A stretch of DNA of 10,368 nucleotides from contig CAYXGE010000064.1 of NCBI GenBank assembly GCA_964464435.1, positions 1 to 10,368 of the forward strand, in the 5' to 3' direction. This DNA is from CAYXGE01 sp964464435. Lineage in GTDB: Bacteria; Pseudomonadota; Gammaproteobacteria; Burkholderiales; Methylophilaceae. Numbering within the stretch: the stretch's first letter is position 1; each line of letters begins with the position of its first letter. Under the pieces are notes generated by a model, which saw nothing but the letters and a program-made list of their open reading frames with translations, was not told the DNA's origin and searched no databases. Positions 1 through 6,837 of this stretch are shown here, in pieces. The position numbers and the translations under genes are program-made.

Positions 1-3000
1 CTGTGCCATTGGCTAAGCTTGCTTGCGCCCCTGTGAGTGCAGGTGCATCATTGGTTGATGTAATGTTAACAATTGTGCTGCCATTAGCAAACTGATTGCC
101 ACCAGTGCCTTGTGAGCCAAGGTTACTATCTTCCATGTTCCAATCAATTTGCACCGTGGTCGGAGGTGTATTACTAATATTGCTATATGCAATAGATTGC
201 AGTACTTCATTTACTTGAGCGGTTGTAGGGTTGTTACTGAACTCTATCACCAGCGTGCCTGCTGAATTAGCTAATACTGTACCAACGGTGATGCCATTTA
301 ACACTAAATTGGCCCCTGCGGTGAGAGCTGAAAGATTTCCTGTTGCTGAAAATATATCATCTGCATTTGCACCACCACTACGTCTTAAAATGAGGTCTAT
401 ACCATTATAACTATCAACACCTGCCTCTAGATCAACATCTGAAAAGATGACGTTGTTATCTAATATAACAGGCGGACCGCCTTCAACAAAGGTGGGGTTA
501 TTATCTAGCCCAATGAATATTGGCGCATCATTCACGGCAGTTCCGGTAAACGTTTTTGAACCAGTAACTGGTGGTAAAACCCCATCAGCAACACTAGTAG
601 TAATATTAAAATTACCATTAAAATTTGTTGCGGGGTTAAATGTTAAGTTTGAAAGTAATGTATTAATATCAGCAATAGTCCCAGTCGCAGTCCATACACC
701 AGTGCCTGCATTATAAGTTGAGGTTACGGCGCCAGATGTACCAGTGTTTAGATTACCAGCCGCAGGATTTGATAAGGTAAGTGTCACGGACACCGTAGCA
801 CTATCACCCCTGGTTATGACAATATCTGTAAGATTGAGTGCCGTATCTTCTGTGTAAGTTTCTGGAGCGCTTAGGTTAGTAGCAGAGGGGGCTTCTGTAA
901 CGTTTGATAAGCTTACTATGTAGGATTCGGAATAAGTTGCGCCAAGTGAGTCTGTCACTTGCACAGTAATTGTATGCGAACTATTTGTTTCAAAGTCTAA
1001 TAAACTACTATTAGCAACGGTAATTTGCCCAGTCGTTGGGTTAATGGCAAATCTTCCTGCAGCATCTGCAATTAAAGCATATGAACGAGTGTCGGCAACA
1101 TCAGGGTCATTTGCCATTACAGTGCCAATCACAGTGCCATTAGGTGCGTTTTCATTCACCGTAAAAATATTATTTTGACTTGCTAAACTAGCAATTGCAT
1201 TAGCCGACATTGCGCCATTAATAATCACTAAATCATCGATTGCACCGTCAAAAGCTGAGTCACCACCAAAATTTGATCTACCAATAAAGCCATTGGTACG
1301 TACACCAACATCTGGGGCTACCCCAGCTAATGACCCAGCTAAACTGCCATTAACATACAATGACATTTGCCCAGTATTATCTACTGTTGCGGCTACATGC
1401 ATCCAAGTCCCGTTATTTATAACACCTGTTGCAATAGCTCTGTTTGTGTAAAAGCCTTGTTTCTCAATTGTGAAATTCAAGTCATTGGTGTTGGCTAACC
1501 TACTGATGACAATATTGCCTAAGCCAGCTGCACCAGTTTGGCCAAGGTCGATGACCCTTTCCCAATTGCCAGTGGTATCAAACCTTACCCATGCAGCAAT
1601 TGTCATTGCCCCACCAGTAGTTATACTAGCTAAGTTACCATATTGCCCACCCTCTAGATTAAGCGCTTGGCCACCTGTTGGACCTGGGGTTAAAGTAGGT
1701 GCTCCAAAAAATGTAATTGGGCTAGCATTGCCAGACTCATCATTGGCAATGGTGCCAGTGGAGTTAAAACTGTAGTAGCCAAGTATATTTGAGGCTACTA
1801 CATTTGGTGTGGCGTAAAGATTTCTAGGGGCATCATTGCTAGATGTAATATTTACTGTAGAACTACCTGATGCTATTAGTGCGCCGCCAGAGCCTTGAGC
1901 GCCTGAGTTGCCATCACTAAATGTCCAGTTCATTTGTATTGAAGGTGGTGGTGTGTCAGAGTTGTTGGCATAAACAATATTGCGCATCATCGTATTGACG
2001 CGCGAGTTGGTAGCATTTGACGTAAAGCTGATAGTCATTGCACCGCCAGTAAACACATAGGTACCTATTTGAACGCCATTTACAAACAGGTTTGCTCCAC
2101 TCGTGGTGACGATGGTACCGTCAAATGCCAGAACATCATCTGTATTAGCACCACCATTGCGGCTTAACGTAAGCGTGGCACCATTAAAATTATTGTTGAT
2201 TGAAAGTTCATTATCAAAAATTTGCACATCTGCATCTAAAATCACTGGTACACCATTTTCAGTGAAACTGACGGTTTGCCCTAGAGAGTTTGTTTTTGTG
2301 CCAAAACTAGCATCTAATGTTGCATCTGTGTTGACAGAAATTATGCCAAAATCTCGGTTAGTATTGGTAGCAAAAATGGATAAAATAATTCTGCCATCAG
2401 GACGAAGGGCTACTGCACTTGCACCTATATTATTGCCTTGTGTGTAGTTTGCGATGCCGTCACCACTAAAACTAGTATCTAGGCTACCATTTTGGTTGTA
2501 ACGAACTACAACAGCCGAATTGCTGCTGTCACTTCCCACTGCAACAATTTTTCCATCCGCTTGTACCTTTAAATCAAGCAGAAGATCAAAACCGTTGCTT
2601 AGCGCAGTAGTGACAACACCTGCTGATCCAAAGGTTGTATCTAAGGTACCGTTGCTTAGGTATTTTGCAATAATAAAGTCATGGCTCGTTGGTAATACAC
2701 CAATGCCACCATAGCCACCAATTAGAAAGCTACCATCAGCTAATAAAACAATTTTTGAGACAAAGTCTTGGCCAGCTGTGACAGGAGTGATGGTGATTCC
2801 ATTAGTGCCAAAGCTGGTATCGATATTGCCATTAGCGTTGTATTTAACTACTGCAAAATCATTGTTTGTTGAACCCGCCGCAAGGATTCTGTCATCACTT
2901 AATACAACGATACTATTAAGCGTATCAGTACCTGTACCTACATCTGTCCTAACGATGCCACCAACCCCAAATGTGCCATCAACGCTTCCGTTAGTATTGA

Positions 3001-5554
3001 AACGTAATAGGGTAAATTGATTATTAGCGGTTCCACCAATCACAATCTTGCCGTCAGATTGAATTGCAACTGTTTTTACTGCGCCAATTGAGGCAGTACC
3101 CACATTAACGTAAATATAGCCATCAGCATCAAAGCTGGTATCGAATGAGCCATTGCTATTTAGTCTTGCTACTGCAAACTCATGGTTGGAGCCGACTAAC
3201 GCAGTACCTGCTACTACAATTTTGCCATCTTGTTGTAGGCTAATAGCGTATATTTGATTGCTAAATAAACTGCCTGTGATAGACGCGATACCATTAACAC
3301 CAAAGGTAGTGTCTAATGTGCCATCGACGTTGTAACGTACGACAGTAAACTCATCGATTGTGCCACTATTGTAGTAGCCAGCGGCAAGAATTTTGCCATC
3401 TTGTTGCAAGATAACATCACGTACCCAATCATCATTACTGCCTATCGCTGTCGTTACAAAGCCAGTGCCAGATTGAAAAGTTGGCGCTGAATTGATTTTG
3501 GTGACGATGATATTTTGAGCAAACTCAGAAGTGTTGGTAAAAGTATTAGAGGCCGTTTTTAGGGTAGCTGTTGCTGTTACTCTGCTACCAATTTCGAGTG
3601 TTAAGCCTGCAATCGTGGTATCAAAGTTTGCATTGCCTGCACCATCCGTTACTACTTCTGTAAAACCTAAATATCTTTTGCCTTCACCAAAGCCTGAGCT
3701 ATCTTCACTGCCTGCTGGGTTTGCAAAAAATTCAATACGAAACCTTGTGTTAGCGGTTGAATTAATTGAGCCTATAATTCGCGTAGCATTATTTTGAGAT
3801 GTTGCAGAGTTGAGAACAGGAAAATTTTGTAAATTATTAGCCCCAGCATCAGCATCGCCAGCGTCATTCAAATCCACTATATTGTTGTCGCCTAAGTCTA
3901 TGCCTATGCCAACATTGCTATAAATACTATTACCTAGAATATTGACATTGTTTCCAGTTGAGGCAACAGAGATACCTTGTGTGAACGTTCCACCTTTGCC
4001 ATTAAATGCCACCACATTTCCTGCACCAGCAGATGTACCACCAATAAGCGTATTGCCAGAGCCGTAGATATATATGCCACTCAGTGAATTCCCCCAGTCT
4101 TGAGTACCTGTGCTATCAGTGCCAATATAATTGCCTTGAATTTTGAGATTATTGGCGTTGTTGCCTATTTCAATCCCATTAAAAGCGTTACCAGCAATGA
4201 TATTGCCTTGATTTAGATTGGTGCCTCCAATCTGTGTGTTGTTGGACTCAAAAATCAGAATGCCACTCTGCGAGTTACCTACGACACCAGTGCCAGTGGC
4301 GTTAACCCCTATCCAATTCCCTTGGATTTGGTTCTGAATACTCGTACTGTTGTCTGTTTCAATAAAAATTCCTATTTGGTTACCAGAAATAACATTTTTA
4401 GAAACGGCCGTGGTGCCTCCTATCATATTGTTATTACTATTAAAAATATAAACGCCAACTGAATTTCTGGCCGCTGCGTCACCGGCTAAATTCAAGCCTA
4501 TCCAATTGCCACTAATTGTATTGTTGTGGCTATTAGAAATACTTATTCCATTTTGAGTAAAATTTTGAACAATAAAACCTGAAATATTACTTCCACTGCT
4601 GCCTGTAAATAGTCTGAGTCCTTCAGTGATTGTTGAACCGCCATTTAATACAATTTGTGGACTGCCACTGACGATTCCACCATTGAGATTTATCCTGTCT
4701 GTAATGGTGGGTAATATAGTTGATAGATTTATGGTACCTGAAAATGTAAAGACGATATCATCCGCCCCTAATGAGGCGTTTGCATCAATAATCGCTTGGC
4801 GTAAAGAACCTGCGCCTGCATCATTAGTATTGGTGACAGTAAAGGTGGCTAATGCGCCAAACCAGTTTTGTTGTCCATAACTTGATATCACCACATCGGT
4901 ACTAATTACGCCGTAGTTAAACTCTAAATCCCAATCTGCAAATGATTGAGTATGACCTGTGCGGTCTGTACTAGCAGCAACGTCAGCCCCTGTTAAATTG
5001 GCAATATCGGCTGCTAATGTTGCACCTTGTTCACCTGCCGCAAAATTACATCCGTAAATGAGAATATCAGCATCCTCACTCAAGTGATTGCCGATTTGTT
5101 TGAGGGCATCAGCATACTGATTATGAATTGAATCAGCAGTCAGATAACTACTACCAAGATGCATTTCTGCTTGTGTGCCTTCACCAATCAAATGAATGGC
5201 ATTAATATTAGCTTTATTTTCTAAGTAGGCTTGAATTTGCGCGACACCATCTTTTGATTGGTCAAGTAACACCACTTCAAGTTGGCGACCTTGTTTAGCT
5301 TGCGTTTGAATGTCATCTAGCAAGGTTTGATAGTCATCAACGCGTGTATCTATAAATACAATTTCAGTAGGTGCTTGGTTGCGTTGTGTTGTGGTATCTT
5401 GCGACTCATCAGAAAAATCTAGCAGGCGTACTTCAGCTGACGGATTAATCGCACTATTCGCAAGTAGACCTGCGGCGTCAGCAGAGTAGAGGATTCTGGG
5501 TTCTAGTTCCTCGAACTGGGGTTTGATTCTTGGAATAGTAGCGGAGTTAGCCAT
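1..5554 (-). CDS. Giant modular LEPR-XLL / DUF4347 surface protein, N-terminal 1851 codons (3' end outside window)
   Basis: This is probably a very large secreted adhesin or surface protein. The frame stays open from ATG at 5554 to the left edge. Visible order: LEPR-XLL motif (FEELEPRILYSADAAGLL, about residues 14-31); DUF4347 (about 64-200, ending GADVAASTDRTG); a pectate-lyase-like segment starting VTNTNDAGAGSLRQAI (about 239-256) that leads into a parallel beta-helix (about 330-560); an Asp-rich linker with NNLQNFPVL (about 560-690); seven delta-60 repeats (698-1084); a ~150-residue module (1093-1240); a LamG-like domain (about 1258-1450, with TWMHVAATVD); a cadherin-like domain (about 1463-1552); an Ig-like repeat ending AVNDAP; and a second copy of the 150-residue module (1687-1838). 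There is no hydrophobic signal peptide. I see only one cysteine, C169. The start lies 18 nt after the adaptor stop with no clear Shine-Dalgarno site, so translation may be coupled. Long LEPR-XLL/DUF4347 proteins are typically surface proteins; the actual ligand cannot be told from sequence. The C-terminal secretion or anchoring signal is not visible. Confidence 0.93.
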   Translation of the reverse strand, partial: MANSATIPRIKPQFEELEPRILYSADAAGLLANSAINPSAEVRLLDFSDESQDTTTQRNQAPTEIVFIDTRVDDYQTLLDDIQTQAKQGRQLEVVLLDQSKDGVAQIQAYLENKANINAIHLIGEGTQAEMHLGSSYLTADSIHNQYADALKQIGNHLSEDADILIYGCNFAAGEQGATLAADIANLTGADVAASTDRTGHTQSFADWDLEFNYGVISTDVVISSYGQQNWFGALATFTVTNTNDAGAGSLRQAIIDANASLGADDIVFTFSGTINLSTILPTITDRINLNGGIVSGSPQIVLNGGSTITEGLRLFTGSSGSNISGFIVQNFTQNGISISNSHNNTISGNWIGLNLAGDAAARNSVGVYIFNSNNNMIGGTTAVSKNVISGNQIGIFIETDNSTSIQNQIQGNWIGVNATGTGVVGNSQSGILIFESNNTQIGGTNLNQGNIIAGNAFNGIEIGNNANNLKIQGNYIGTDSTGTQDWGNSLSGIYIYGSGNTLIGGTSAGAGNVVAFNGKGGTFTQGISVASTGNNVNILGNSIYSNVGIGIDLGDNNIVDLNDAGDADAGANNLQNFPVLNSATSQNNATRIIGSINSTANTRFRIEFFANPAGSEDSSGFGEGKRYLGFTEVVTDGAGNANFDTTIAGLTLEIGSRVTATATLKTASNTFTNTSEFAQNIIVTKINSAPTFQSGTGFVTTAIGSNDDWVRDVILQQDGKILAAGYYNSGTIDEFTVVRYNVDGTLDTTFGVNGIASITGSLFSNQIYAISLQQDGKIVVAGTALVGSNHEFAVARLNSNGSFDTSFDADGYIYVNVGTASIGAVKTVAIQSDGKIVIGGTANNQFTLLRFNTNGSVDGTFGVGGIVRTDVGTGTDTLNSIVVLSDDRILAAGSTNNDFAVVKYNANGNIDTSFGTNGITITPVTAGQDFVSKIVLLADGSFLIGGYGGIGVLPTSHDFIIAKYLSNGTLDTTFGSAGVVTTALSNGFDLLLDLKVQADGKIVAVGSDSSNSAVVVRYNQNGSLDTSFSGDGIANYTQGNNIGASAVALRPDGRIILSIFATNTNRDFGIISVNTDATLDASFGTKTNSLGQTVSFTENGVPVILDADVQIFDNELSINNNFNGATLTLSRNGGANTDDVLAFDGTIVTTSGANLFVNGVQIGTYVFTGGAMTISFTSNATNSRVNTMMRNIVYANNSDTPPPSIQMNWTFSDGNSGAQGSGGALIASGSSTVNITSSNDAPRNLYATPNVVASNILGYYSFNSTGTIANDESGNASPITFFGAPTLTPGPTGGQALNLEGGQYGNLASITTGGAMTIAAWVRFDTTGNWERVIDLGQTGAAGLGNIVISRLANTNDLNFTIEKQGFYTNRAIATGVINNGTWMHVAATVDNTGQMSLYVNGSLAGSLAGVAPDVGVRTNGFIGRSNFGGDSAFDGAIDDLVIINGAMSANAIASLASQNNIFTVNENAPNGTVIGTVMANDPDVADTRSYALIADAAGRFAINPTTGQITVANSSLLDFETNSSHTITVQVTDSLGATYSESYIVSLSNVTEAPSATNLSAPETYTEDTALNLTDIVITRGDSATVSVTLTLSNPAAGNLNTGTSGAVTSTYNAGTGVWTATGTIADINTLLSNLTFNPATNFNGNFNITTSVADGVLPPVTGSKTFTGTAVNDAPIFIGLDNNPTFVEGGPPVILDNNVIFSDVDLEAGVDSYNGIDLILRRSGGANADDIFSATGNLSALTAGANLVLNGITVGTVLANSAGTLVIEFSNNPTTAQVNEVLQSIAYSNISNTPPTTVQIDWNMEDSNLGSQGTGGNQFANGSTIVNITSTNDAPALTGAQASLANGT
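41..496 (-). repeat. Duplicated ~150-residue module, copy B (giant protein)
   Basis: Residues 1687-1838 run from PTFVEGGPPVILDNNV to VNITSTNDAP and match copy A at 1835-2278 over their whole length. This copy contains an extra acidic stretch (SDVDLEAGVD) that could bind calcium, which is an inference. The LamG-like, cadherin-like and Ig-like domains lie between the two copies, so the duplication is not tandem. More copies may continue past the left edge. Confidence 0.7.
1835..2278 (-). repeat. Duplicated ~150-residue module, copy A (giant protein)
   Basis: Residues 1093-1240 begin at FTENGVPVILDADV and end in VNITSSNDAP. Shared signposts with copy B at 41-496 are PVILD, GGANxDD, GANLxxNG, an I(V/A)Y(A/S)N strand, TPP, QxxW, G(A/S)QG(S/T)GG and the terminal VNITSxNDAP. 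The two copies are clearly homologous but strongly diverged. The module resembles the Ig/cadherin-like repeats ending in NDAP that build stalks of large adhesins. I cannot assign a named family. Confidence 0.7.
2303..3463 (-). repeat. Seven tandem delta-60 repeats inside the giant protein
   Basis: Residues 698-1084 contain seven consecutive copies of 53-60 residues. Each follows the scheme QxDGKIxxAG...F.xxRYNxxGxLDTSFGxxG, the signature of the delta-60 repeat family. The copies end at TTF751, TSF808, GTF862, TSF915, TTF975, TSF1029 and ASF1084. Copies 4, 5 and 7 have drifted (for example LSDDRIL, LADGSFL and RPDGRII instead of QxDGKI). Seven units of this size would suit a closed seven-bladed beta-propeller, which is an inference from the count. 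Confidence 0.88.
3875..4567 (-). repeat. Parallel beta-helix repeat region inside the giant protein
   Basis: At protein level, residues about 330-560 are Asn- and Gly-rich and repeat the pattern GNWIG...NSxxGIxIxxSNNxxIGGT...NxIxGN. The GN(W/Y)IG block recurs at residues 349, 412 and 474, giving a period of 62-63 residues, and a weaker block (LGNSIYSN) follows at 540. A unit of about 63 residues would equal three beta-helix rungs of about 21. Such repeats form right-handed parallel beta-helices in many bacterial adhesins and polysaccharide-binding proteins. No catalytic role is claimed. Confidence 0.75.
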
Positions 5555-5572
5555 TATTGAAGTTATGCTATA

Positions 5573-6505
5573 TTAAGGCATTGGTTTTTTAGTTGGAGCT
5601 GTTGTTGGTTTAATCTGACCTAACTGCTTTTCCATGGTAAACACCTTATTAAGGTTTGATTCTTTTGAAGGTAGATGTGTCGAGTTTAATTCTGTTTGTT
5701 TTGGTAATTCAACTTTGCATCGTAACCCTGAAGGAATCGCTAAATCTTCATTTGGAATTTGCGCTCTAACTCTAAACGTATTACTCGCGCCATCAATTAA
5801 CTTGTCTACCAAAATGACTTTAGCCTGTAGCGCAGTTGAATTAGGTAGTTGTGGCATGACCTGAATCATACTGTCTTTAGCCACCGTACCAAATAGTGCG
5901 GCTGGCATGACGATTTCAACTCGAAGAGGGTGAATTTTTGCGACACGAAACAACGGCTTATCTTCAACACGTTCACCAGGCCAAATATAGCGGTCTGCTA
6001 TAATGCCATCAATTGGAGAGCGTATAGCACGTTGCCCAAGTTGCGCTTGTGCTAAGGTGAGCTCACCATGATTGATTTTAAGTTGCTCTTTAGCCAATGC
6101 TAGTTTTTCTTTAGCGATTGCAGTTTCAGCAATCGCTTTATCTACTGCCTGTTGGGAGACGAATTTTTTCTGTAGCAAATATTCTTGTCGTTTTTCAGTG
6201 GCTTGCGCTAATTTAAGATTGGCTTCAGCGGAGCGCACTTCAGCAATAGCATCACTACGTGTATTGGCCACATTAACTGAGGCACGCTCTACATCAGAAC
6301 GTAAAGTGGCAAGAACCTGTCCTTTTTTTACAACATCGCCACGTTCAACATGAATGCTATCAGCTATGCCGATTACCTGACTGCCCACTTCTGCAATGCT
6401 GTCAGGTTCAATCAAACAGCCAAGGGGCTGCGCAGCAAAGGCATGCTGATTATACAACAGCGCACTTGCTAACATTAAACTACCCCAGAGATTTCTTGAT
6501 TTCAT
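5573..6505 (-). CDS. Short periplasmic membrane-fusion (HlyD/RND-type) adaptor
   Basis: A 310-residue periplasmic adaptor of the type that bridges an inner-membrane exporter to an outer-membrane channel. Residues 1-24 form a signal peptide ending AFA|AQ, with no lipobox and no retained membrane anchor. The first biotinyl-lipoyl half is at about 36-70 (VERGDVVKKGQVLATL). A Lys/Glu/Ala-rich coiled-coil hairpin follows at about 72-155, and the second lipoyl half is at about 160-190 (IRSPIDGIIADRYIWPGERV). A beta-barrel domain covers about 190-268. The last ~40 residues are a polar, Pro/Lys-rich tail in place of the membrane-proximal domain of full-length adaptors, so the protein is shorter than the usual 350-400 residues. 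ATG at 6505 is preceded by only a weak ribosome site. The giant gene starts 18 nt after the stop, which strongly suggests one transcript. No RND or ABC pump gene is in the window, so its transport partner is unknown. Confidence 0.9.
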   Translation of the reverse strand: MKSRNLWGSLMLASALLYNQHAFAAQPLGCLIEPDSIAEVGSQVIGIADSIHVERGDVVKKGQVLATLRSDVERASVNVANTRSDAIAEVRSAEANLKLAQATEKRQEYLLQKKFVSQQAVDKAIAETAIAKEKLALAKEQLKINHGELTLAQAQLGQRAIRSPIDGIIADRYIWPGERVEDKPLFRVAKIHPLRVEIVMPAALFGTVAKDSMIQVMPQLPNSTALQAKVILVDKLIDGASNTFRVRAQIPNEDLAIPSGLRCKVELPKQTELNSTHLPSKESNLNKVFTMEKQLGQIKPTTAPTKKPMP

Positions 6506-6734
6506 ACTTATAATTTTTCAGTGTCTTTTTCTCAAATTCAACATCTGACATACCGCATTTTTTTATAAAATAATGTATCGCTTTGTTATTTTTTTCTATT
6601 ACTTTATCGGTTAATGCACATAAAACTTGAACATTTATCCATTGTTTACTAAAAGATGCACCCCCAACATTTAATATGGCATCACATACAATAACAGCAT
6701 AATGTATGCCATATTGAAAATCAATATAAAACAA
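6480..6734 (-). CDS. Doubtful small hypothetical ORF (84 codons, TTG start)
   Basis: An open frame between the SecA-like gene and the adaptor gene, overlapping the adaptor's first 26 nt. It has no ATG near its start: the frame follows a TAA at 6744-6746 and offers only CTG or TTG, without a visible ribosome site. The only in-frame ATG is close to the end. The product would be basic and Lys-rich at its C-terminus, with four cysteines. I recognise no family. Arguments for it are the length without stops in very A+T-rich DNA and its same-strand position in the operon. Arguments against are the start, the overlap and the lack of motifs. It may be spurious or the remnant of a gene. Confidence 0.2.
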   Translation of the reverse strand: MFYIDFQYGIHYAVIVCDAILNVGGASFSKQWINVQVLCALTDKVIEKNNKAIHYFIKKCGMSDVEFEKKTLKNYKYEIKKSLG

Positions 6735-6760
6735 CAGTTTATATTAATGATTACATTTTA

Positions 6761-6791
6761 ATTATGATGATTTACTAACAAATTTTGTCAA
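6761..6791 (-). promoter_or_regulatory. Candidate sigma-70 promoter for the adaptor and giant-protein genes
   Basis: Read on the minus strand, a perfect TTGACA (6791-6786) is followed after 19 nt by CATAAT (6766-6761), which matches five of six bases of the -10 consensus. The spacing is longer than the ideal 17 nt. It would give a leader of about 250 nt before the adaptor ATG at 6505, and would let the adaptor and cargo genes be expressed apart from the upstream SecA-like gene. In A+T-rich DNA such matches arise by chance. Confidence 0.3.
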
Positions 6792-6824
6792 AGTGTTAAA
6801 ATTTTGACAAATTCTGTCACTTTG
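6784..6824. repeat. Nested inverted repeats built on TGTCA/TGACA
   Basis: TTTGTCAAA at 6784-6792 is matched by its complement TTTGACAAA at 6803-6811 (10-nt loop). CAAAGTG at 6789-6795 is matched by CACTTTG at 6818-6824. TGACA at 6805-6809 is matched by TGTCA at 6815-6819. The stems share bases, so they could not all form at once. The three TGTCA/TGACA elements start 19 and 10 bp apart, roughly whole helical turns, which would suit a dimeric regulator. The site overlaps the candidate -35 box. It could be an operator or a weak terminator or attenuator; neither is proven. Confidence 0.45.
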
Positions 6825-6837
6825 GTTGTCTCAAAGA

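Larger units (their letters stand above)
6506..6837. other. A+T-rich intergenic region between the SecA-like and adaptor genes
   Basis: This is the only gap of more than 300 bases. It is visibly richer in A+T than the flanking genes. It holds clustered inverted repeats near the SecA-like stop, a candidate promoter directed at the adaptor gene, and the doubtful 84-codon ORF. I see no tRNA, no clear rho-independent terminator (no stem followed by a T run) and no mobile element ends. Confidence 0.7.

Noticed and set aside
13..210. Minus-strand 65-codon frame
   Set aside because: It overlaps copy B of the duplicated module of the giant protein in another frame and has no independent support.
447..4880. 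Several plus-strand open frames of 64-114 codons within 447-4880
   Set aside because: They all share one frame opposite the continuous minus-strand giant gene, are low in complexity (Val/Leu/Pro/Ser-rich), and show no motifs. They are antisense shadows.
1..5554. CRISPR array or DNA-level tandem repeats suggested by the repetitive text
   Set aside because: The periodicity is at protein level (Asn/Gly/Thr-rich modules in one unbroken reading frame); DNA copies are diverged and there are no uniform repeat and spacer units.
5634..6353. Two plus-strand frames at 5634-5864 and 6072-6353
   Set aside because: Both lie antisense to the adaptor gene, which has a clear signal peptide and domain motifs; no family is recognisable in the antisense products.
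6784..6824. Rho-independent terminator after the SecA-like gene
   Set aside because: Stems are A+T rich and not followed by a run of T on the transcribed strand; kept only as inverted repeats.
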